Source: an uncultured Sutterella sp.
Lineage (GTDB): Bacteria; Pseudomonadota; Gammaproteobacteria; Burkholderiales; Burkholderiaceae_F
Direction of reading: 5' to 3'
Length of the DNA: 8,656 bases
NCBI GenBank assembly: GCA_900546995.1
Contig: URFF01000072.1
Span: 1 to 8,656, forward strand
Part shown: piece by piece, positions 4,246 through 8,656 of the stretch
Layout: every line of letters starts with the position of its first letter
Position numbering within the stretch: the stretch's first letter is position 1
Program-made: the position numbers and the translations under genes
The notes under the pieces: generated by a model
The model's database searches: none
The model's input: only the letters and a program-made list of their open reading frames with translations
Told to the model about the DNA's origin: nothing

Positions 4246-5814
4246 TTATTCCCATTCAATTGTGGCAGGCGGTTTGCCAGAAATATCGTAGACAACGCGG
4301 TTAATACCACGTACTTCGTTAATAATGCGATTGGAAACCTTGCCTAAGAGATCGTACGGCAAATGAGACCATTGAGCCGTCATAAAGTCACTGGTTTCAA
4401 CAGAACGCAGACTGACAACCCATTCATAGGTACGACCGTCACCCATCACACCGACGCTCTTTACAGGAAGGAAAACGACGAAAGCTTGGCTTACCTTGTC
4501 ATACAAGCCAGCTGCACGTAATTCTTCAATGAAAATGGCATCGGCTTCACGTAAGAGATCAGCGTATTCTTTCTTAACCTCTCCAAGAATACGAACACCC
4601 AAACCCGGTCCCGGGAACGGATGACGATAAACCATTTCTGCGGGCAATCCGAGTTCAATACCCAATTCACGCACTTCGTCCTTGAAGAGATCGCGCAACG
4701 GTTCGAGTAACTTCAGATGCAACGTATCTGGCAAGCCCCCGACATTGTGGTGACTCTTGATGGTCTTAGCTTTCTTCGTTTTAGCGCCAGCCGATTCAAT
4801 CACATCAGGATAAATCGTGCCTTGAGCAAGCCACTTGGCGCGAGATAGCTTCGCCGCTTCTTCTTGGAAAACTTCAACGAAAAGACGACCGATGATCTTA
4901 CGCTTTTGTTCCGGATCGGTAACACCGGATAAAGCCGTCATGAAACGATCAACCGCATCGACAACAATGAGCTTTAAGCCCATGTTCTTTTCAAACGTAT
5001 CACGAACCTGTTCTCGTTCATTTTTACGCAAAAGGCCGTTATCAACGAATACACAGGTTAATTGATCGCCAATGGCCCGATGAATCAAAGCGGCCGCCAC
5101 AGAGGAATCAACACCGCCCGACAATCCAAGGATAACTTCCTCGTCACCAACTTTTTCACGGATTTTAGCAACGGCCTCATCAACGTAGTTACCCATGATC
5201 CAAGAAGGTTCTGCGTGGCAGATATCCAACACGAAACGATTGAGAATTTCACGACCTTTGAGTGTATGCGTGACTTCCGGATGGAACTGAACAGCGTAAA
5301 AACCGCGCGTTTCATCACACATACCGGCGATCGGGCAAGAAGGCGTGGAACACATCACCTTAAAGCCTTCGGGCAATTCAGTGACTTTGTCACCGTGGCT
5401 CATCCACACTTTCAACATCGATTCGCCCGCTTCATTTTTGAAGTCTTCAATGCCTTCGAACAGTTTGGAGTTACCGTGAGACTTTACCTCTGCGTAGCCA
5501 AACTCACGCTTACCGACACCGCTTTCAACCTTACCGCCCAGCTGTTGAGCCATGGTTTGCATACCATAGCAAATACCGAGTACCGGAACACCGGCCGTAA
5601 AAACAGCTTGGCTTGCTTGATCCGTATTTTCTTCGTAAGCACTCAAATGAGAGCCCGAAAGAATAATGCCCTTCGGATTAAATTCGCGAATAAAGTCTTC
5701 GGACACATCATTAGGATGAACTTCGCAATAAACATGTGCTTCACGTACGCGACGTGCAATCAACTGGGTTACTTGCGAACCGAAGTCCAAAATCAGAATA
5801 CGATCATGACTCAT
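4246..5814 (-). CDS. guaA: GMP synthase (glutamine-hydrolysing)
   Basis: GuaA converts XMP, ATP and glutamine to GMP in the cytoplasm, the last step of guanine nucleotide synthesis. At 522 residues it has the usual length. The class I glutamine amidotransferase domain (about 6-195) has C82 in GICYGMQ, with H178 and E180 in QFHPE completing the triad. The ATP-pyrophosphatase domain (about 205-395) opens with the P-loop LSGGVDSS (231-238). The C-terminal dimerisation/XMP domain holds RHPFPGPGLGVRILGE and ends PPATIEWE. SGSHLSAYEE near residue 53 replaces the SGGP-type sequence of many relatives and is usual in betaproteobacterial GuaA as far as I know. The ATG has only a weak GATGGA upstream. 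It follows guaB after 92 bp holding a terminator and a good -10 box, so it may have its own promoter. The 3' end is a candidate island attachment site. Confidence 0.97.
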   Translation of the reverse strand: MSHDRILILDFGSQVTQLIARRVREAHVYCEVHPNDVSEDFIREFNPKGIILSGSHLSAYEENTDQASQAVFTAGVPVLGICYGMQTMAQQLGGKVESGVGKREFGYAEVKSHGNSKLFEGIEDFKNEAGESMLKVWMSHGDKVTELPEGFKVMCSTPSCPIAGMCDETRGFYAVQFHPEVTHTLKGREILNRFVLDICHAEPSWIMGNYVDEAVAKIREKVGDEEVILGLSGGVDSSVAAALIHRAIGDQLTCVFVDNGLLRKNEREQVRDTFEKNMGLKLIVVDAVDRFMTALSGVTDPEQKRKIIGRLFVEVFQEEAAKLSRAKWLAQGTIYPDVIESAGAKTKKAKTIKSHHNVGGLPDTLHLKLLEPLRDLFKDEVRELGIELGLPAEMVYRHPFPGPGLGVRILGEVKKEYADLLREADAIFIEELRAAGLYDKVSQAFVVFLPVKSVGVMGDGRTYEWVVSLRSVETSDFMTAQWSHLPYDLLGKVSNRIINEVRGINRVVYDISGKPPATIEWE

Positions 5815-5844
5815 GAGGAGAGTTCCATCAAAAAATAAAATCCA

Positions 5845-5850
5845 ATTATA
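5845..5850 (-). promoter_or_regulatory. Consensus -10 box in front of guaA
   Basis: Minus-strand TATAAT lies directly in the U-tract of the guaB terminator and would start a transcript near 5838, about 24 nt before the guaA ATG. No good -35 is seen at 17-18 bp (GTGTCC or AGTGTC), so activity would depend on an activator or be weak. Confidence 0.35.
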
Positions 5851-5852
5851 AA

Positions 5853-5884
5853 AGCGCGAGTGAGTCGGACACTACGCTCGCGCT
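5853..5884 (-). terminator. Intrinsic terminator between guaB and guaA
   Basis: AGCGCGAG (5877-5884 read on the minus strand) pairs perfectly with CTCGCGCT (5853-5860) around a 16-nt loop. It is followed by TTTTATAATT and starts 22 bp after the guaB stop. It should reduce read-through from guaB to guaA; the tail is short, so partial termination is likely. Confidence 0.65.
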
Positions 5885-5906
5885 CTTAACACCTTATCCT
5901 ACCGAA

Positions 5907-7373
5907 TTATTGTTCCTGACGGTAGTTCGGAGCTTCTTTGGTGATTCTCACGTCATGGACATGAGATTCACGCCAACCGGCCGCCGTGATTTCCACGAAG
6001 TACGGACGGGTACGCATTTCTTCAATCGTACGGCAACCGCAGTAACCCATTGAAGAGCGCAAACCGCCGATCATTTGATAAACGATTTGAGACAACGGTC
6101 CCTTGTAAGGCACCATACCTTCAATGCCTTCAGGCACAAACTTGCTGATGTTGCCGGAGTTGTTGTCTTGGAAGTAGCGGTCGGCAGAGCCTTGCGTCAT
6201 AGCACCGAGACTACCCATACCACGGTAGCTCTTGAAAGAGCGACCTTGATAAAGAACGACTTCACCCGGAGCTTCGTCAGTACCAGCAAACATACCGCCC
6301 ATCATGACAGCGTAAGCACCGGCAGCCAAAGCCTTGGCGATGTCGCCGGAGAAGCGGATACCGCCGTCGGCAATCAACGGAACGCCCGTATCCTTCAAGG
6401 CTTCTGCCACATCGGAAACAGCCGTAATCTGCGGAACACCAACACCGGCCACGATACGAGTCGTACAAATAGATCCCGGTCCAATACCGACCTTGACGCC
6501 GTCAGCGCCACAATCAACCAAAGCGCGGGCGGCTTCAGCCGTTGCAATATTGCCGCCGATCACTTGCAAGTCCGGATAGTTCTTCTTGACCCAAGCCACA
6601 CGATCCAACACGCCTTGAGAATGACCATGAGCCGTATCCACAACGATAACGTCCACACCGGCTTCAAGCATTAATTCAATACGTTCTTCCGTACCGGCGC
6701 CCACACCAACGGCGGCACCAACGAGAAGACGACCATGAGCGTCTTTTGCGGCATTGGGATGTTCACCCGCCTTGATGATGTCTTTAACAGTCATCAATCC
6801 GGTCAAGTTGAAATCTTTATCAACAACCAACACACGTTCCACGCGATGTTGATGCATGAGGTGCTTTGCGTCTTCAAGGCTGGCACCTTCACGCACGGTG
6901 ACCAAGCGATCAGCCGTTGTCATGATTTGAGAAACCGGAATATCCATGCGCGTTTCAAAACGAAGGTCACGGCTCGTAACCATACCGAGAACGCGACGAC
7001 CGTCGACAACCGGCAAACCGGAAATGTGACGTTCACGGCTGACACGAAGCACTTCACCGACCGTCATATCTGCCGTCACCGTGATCGGATCAGACACAAT
7101 GCCAGCTTCATGACGCTTAACACGGGCCACTTCAGCAGCCTGCTGCTTCGGGCTCATGTTCTTGTGAATGAAACCAAGACCACCTTCCTGAGCTAAAGCA
7201 ATAGCCAAACGCGATTCCGTAACGGTATCCATAGCAGCGGAAACCATCGGAATATTCAACGTTAACTTACGGGTGATTTGAGTTTTGAGTTCCGTTTCAC
7301 GGGGAAGGACCACAGAGTGGGCGGGGACGAGCAAAACGTCGTCGAAGGTGAGAGCCTTCTGTCTAATGCGCAT
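5907..7373 (-). CDS. guaB: Inosine-5'-monophosphate dehydrogenase
   Basis: GuaB oxidises IMP to XMP with NAD+, the rate-limiting step towards GMP and the substrate source for GuaA. The 488-residue length is standard. The TIM barrel begins with LTFDDVLLVPAHS and is interrupted at about residues 93-203 by a pair of CBS domains (GLPVVDGRRVLGMVTSRDLR and VERVLVVDKDFNLTGLMTVK). The catalytic loop GIGPGSICTTR places the nucleophile at C303, DGGIRFSGDIAKALAAGA binds the phosphate, and the flap carries QGSADRYF, with the catalytic Arg-Tyr at 399-400. All key residues are present. The ATG is preceded by GAGG at about 5 nt spacing. A strong promoter lies 75-105 bp upstream, between rnfH and guaB, and a terminator separates it from guaA. 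Confidence 0.97.
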   Translation of the reverse strand: MRIRQKALTFDDVLLVPAHSVVLPRETELKTQITRKLTLNIPMVSAAMDTVTESRLAIALAQEGGLGFIHKNMSPKQQAAEVARVKRHEAGIVSDPITVTADMTVGEVLRVSRERHISGLPVVDGRRVLGMVTSRDLRFETRMDIPVSQIMTTADRLVTVREGASLEDAKHLMHQHRVERVLVVDKDFNLTGLMTVKDIIKAGEHPNAAKDAHGRLLVGAAVGVGAGTEERIELMLEAGVDVIVVDTAHGHSQGVLDRVAWVKKNYPDLQVIGGNIATAEAARALVDCGADGVKVGIGPGSICTTRIVAGVGVPQITAVSDVAEALKDTGVPLIADGGIRFSGDIAKALAAGAYAVMMGGMFAGTDEAPGEVVLYQGRSFKSYRGMGSLGAMTQGSADRYFQDNNSGNISKFVPEGIEGMVPYKGPLSQIVYQMIGGLRSSMGYCGCRTIEEMRTRPYFVEITAAGWRESHVHDVRITKEAPNYRQEQ

Positions 7374-7447
7374 GTTAACCTCAGTCGAAAAAAGTGGAAA
7401 AAATCGGCCATCGCCTCATTGCGAAGCGATAAAAAGATTAACGCCGT

Positions 7448-7478
7448 ATTCTACCCTAAAAAAGGGCTTATCTGTCAA
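7448..7478 (-). promoter_or_regulatory. guaB promoter
   Basis: On the minus strand a perfect TTGACA (7473-7478) and TAGAAT (7448-7453) are 19 bp apart, slightly long. The spacer contains CCCT/AGGG as a short inverted repeat around a T-run, a possible operator. It sits just after the rnfH stop and gives a 5' UTR of about 68 nt. That UTR holds a small ATCGC/GCGAT hairpin (7410-7430) and then a T6 run, a possible but weak attenuator. Confidence 0.6.
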
Positions 7479-7493
7479 ATTTTAAAGAAAATT

Positions 7494-7802
7494 TCAAAAT
7501 AGTCGGTGCTTACTGCCATTTCGACCGCCCATGAGCGGCACATCGCGTTGCCGATTCTTTTCTTCACGCAAGCGGCGTGCGGTCATCGGATCAACTGTCA
7601 GTGACGGCAAAATTTCAATACGATCGCCGTCTTTAATAGGTGCATCCATTTCCGTTAAAACATTCCAAACGGCCACACGGTCACCAGAAGCCAGCGAAAA
7701 CCCTGCCGCCTTCACAGCATCCTTTATCGTTGCCCCTTCAGACAAGGAGAGATTGACCGATTTCATTTCATCATGTCTGACCAAAACCACCATAATGTTC
7801 AT
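7494..7802 (-). CDS. rnfH: RnfH/RatB-family ubiquitin-like protein
   Basis: This 102-residue protein has a beta-grasp fold of the RnfH family (UPF0125). It shows an N-terminal strand (MVVLVRHDE), then LSEGATIKDAVKAAGF, VAVWNVLTEMDAPIKDGDRIEILPSLTVDPMTARRLR, and a basic tail with Asn/Arg. The DGDRIEILPSL...DP...RR motif is diagnostic. The family is named after the Rnf complex but is usually coupled with ratA and smpB, and its exact job is unsettled. In many Burkholderiales it lies next to guaB, as here, but no ratA is seen upstream. I placed the start at ATG 7802, with GAGG 9 nt upstream. An in-frame ATG at 7859 would add 19 residues not typical of the family, and its AGGAG is only about 1 nt away. 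Confidence 0.85.
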   Translation of the reverse strand: MNIMVVLVRHDEMKSVNLSLSEGATIKDAVKAAGFSLASGDRVAVWNVLTEMDAPIKDGDRIEILPSLTVDPMTARRLREEKNRQRDVPLMGGRNGSKHRLF

Positions 7803-7908
7803 ATGGATATGCCTCTTCGTAACCGGATCCAAGAAGATGTTGATTTTAATGGAAAGCATTCTCCTAGGCCCTGAAATACCGATGCAATGAGAGACAACAA
7901 AGCTATTG

Positions 7909-7926
7909 TTTTGATACGTATCAAAA
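7909..7926. promoter_or_regulatory. 18-bp perfect palindrome, probable operator
   Basis: TTTTGATACGTATCAAAA is a perfect even palindrome in the rnfH/binding-protein intergenic region. Its size and shape suit a dimeric repressor of the LacI, GntR or TetR type. It lies 107 bp upstream of rnfH and 323 bp upstream of the binding-protein gene, so either could be the target. I do not recognise the regulator. Confidence 0.5.
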
Positions 7927-7956
7927 GTCCAGTTGGTTCTTTATTTCGCCCAATTT

Positions 7957-8153
7957 GTCGACCAAATAAGATTTGCTGAAATTATCTATCGGATTTTTTA
8001 AGTCTTTTTAAAATTAAGAAAATTTACCTAGAAAGATCTCACCCCAATCAAATATAAGTATTTCACACAAAAACAGCGATTATTCCAATGCAACTCATCC
8101 AACAAATAACTTTTTGATTTGCTGAATAATTTTATCATTTACATTTGGTCGAC
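7957..8153. repeat. Paired 11-bp direct and inverted repeats
   Basis: GTCGACCAAAT at 7957-7967 recurs inverted at 8143-8153 (ATTTGGTCGAC). GATTTGCTGAA occurs at 7970-7980 and directly again at 8116-8126. The two motifs sit next to each other at both places, in altered order, which could reflect paired binding sites for a looping regulator or a rearranged duplication. Confidence 0.4.
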
Positions 8154-8248
8154 TTATTAAGATTTTATACGACGGGGTGATCCGTTCGATTTTATCGAGA
8201 TATTCAGTAGACTGCCTCAAATTCGATTTTCTTTGCTAAAAAATAATC

Positions 8249-8656
8249 ATGAAAAAATTTCTCAGTACATTACTTATATCGGTCTGTGGTTTAAGTTCAG
8301 TTCAGGCAGCCACCATTCTTGTCGGGACTGACGCTGGCTACGCGCCTTATGAATTCAAAGACCCCAAAACCAATGAAATCGTTGGCTTTGACATGGACTT
8401 AATTAAAGCTATTGCCAAAGCAACCGGCAACAAAGCGGAAATTCAAAACATGCAATTTGCTGGCATTATCCCTGCCTTGCAAACCAATATGATTGATGTT
8501 GCTGCAGCCGGCATGACCATCACCGAGGAGCGTAAAAAGCAAGTCGCTTTTTCAGACCCATATTACGATGTCGGTGGGTTGATTATGGCGGTTCAAACCA
8601 AAAATGCCAATAAATACAAAACACTTGATGATTTAGTCGGTAAGCGTATTTGTGCA
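8249..8656 (+). CDS. Periplasmic amino-acid-binding protein of an ABC importer, 5' part
   Basis: The first 136 residues of a family 3 solute-binding protein; the gene runs off the window. A signal peptide (MKKFLSTLLISVCGLSSVQA) is cut before ATILVG. There is no lipobox cysteine, so the protein should be free in the periplasm. Mature features include GTDAGYAPYEF, IVGFDMDLIKAIAKATG, the hinge region ending FAGIIPALQTNMIDVAAAGMTIT, then EERKKQVAFSDPYYDVGG. There the conserved TITEER arginine binds the amino-acid carboxylate. This architecture fits HisJ/GlnH/ArtJ-like carriers of polar or basic amino acids; the exact ligand cannot be told. The ATG is fixed by the signal peptide, but only AAAAAATAATC precedes it, a poor Shine-Dalgarno. 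Permease and ATPase genes would be expected downstream. Confidence 0.85.
   Translation, partial: MKKFLSTLLISVCGLSSVQAATILVGTDAGYAPYEFKDPKTNEIVGFDMDLIKAIAKATGNKAEIQNMQFAGIIPALQTNMIDVAAAGMTITEERKKQVAFSDPYYDVGGLIMAVQTKNANKYKTLDDLVGKRICA

Larger units (their letters stand above)
7803..8248. other. Divergent AT-rich intergenic region
   Basis: These 446 bp separate rnfH from the binding-protein gene and contain no frame I can support. They hold the 18-bp palindrome at 7909-7926, two pairs of 11-bp repeats between 7957 and 8153, and AT-rich runs such as TTTTTTAAG and TTTTTAAAATTAAG. No clear sigma-70 promoter stands out for either flanking gene. TTTACA at 8138-8143 is a possible -35, but no -10 fits it well. 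Confidence 0.5.

Noticed and set aside
5062..5838. 258-codon plus-strand frame opposite guaA
   Set aside because: It is a reverse-strand shadow of the unmistakable guaA coding sequence, with no family-like motifs.
6075..6674. 199-codon plus-strand frame opposite guaB
   Set aside because: It is a shadow of guaB and shows no recognisable domain.

Overview
The window reads as chromosome of a moderately low-GC betaproteobacterium, most likely a gut Burkholderiales of the Sutterella/Parasutterella kind. This is inferred from the order rnfH-guaB-guaA, the betaproteobacterial form of GuaA (SGSHLS in place of the usual SGGP-type motif) and a ygiW/qseBC-like locus. No marker in the window fixes the genus.

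Layout, left to right. (1) 40-2905 is a divergent stress/two-component locus. On the minus strand lie a periplasmic YgiW-type OB-fold protein and, just downstream, an apparently truncated AIM24-family protein. On the plus strand lie an OmpR-type response regulator and a QseC-type sensor kinase, joined by an ATGA overlap. The 159-bp divergent promoter region carries three near-copies of TTNAGGAAA at roughly 41-43 bp spacing, good candidates for operator sites of the regulator. (2) 2892-4245 is a scrambled accessory junction. It holds the first 27 codons of a HAD-family hydrolase cut off at the kinase end, a compact unannotated locus (3054-3392), and a decayed P4-type tyrosine integrase with frameshifts and an internal deletion. 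(3) 4246-7802 is the purine block, all minus strand: rnfH, guaB and guaA, with a strong promoter before guaB, an intrinsic terminator between guaB and guaA, and another after guaA. (4) 7803-8248 is a 446-bp AT-rich divergent region with an 18-bp perfect palindrome. (5) 8249-8656 is the start of a periplasmic amino-acid-binding protein that runs off the window.

The most interesting item is the locus at 3054-3392. On the minus strand a promoter (TTGTAG, 17 bp, TAGAAT) leads into a leader of about 155 nt with four consecutive perfect stem-loops. It then reaches a strong GGAGG and a 48-codon frame for a basic peptide with one C-terminal membrane segment. The start codon sits in the arm of a perfect 8-bp stem. 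On the opposite strand a promoter inside the peptide frame (TTGAAT, 17 bp, TATCTT) would give an RNA of about 78 nt made of two stem-loops and ending in a U-tract, complementary to the ribosome-binding site and start codon. This arrangement resembles a type I toxin-antitoxin pair. It is inferred from sequence architecture alone, and I recognise no known family in the peptide.

How the parts fit together: IMP dehydrogenase (GuaB) and GMP synthetase (GuaA) are the two consecutive steps from IMP to GMP. The integrase relic lies directly beyond the 3' end of guaA, a site known in other bacteria as an island integration target. The stretch between guaA and the sensor kinase is therefore best read as the eroded remains of an integrated element, with the small-peptide/antisense-RNA locus possibly a survivor of it.
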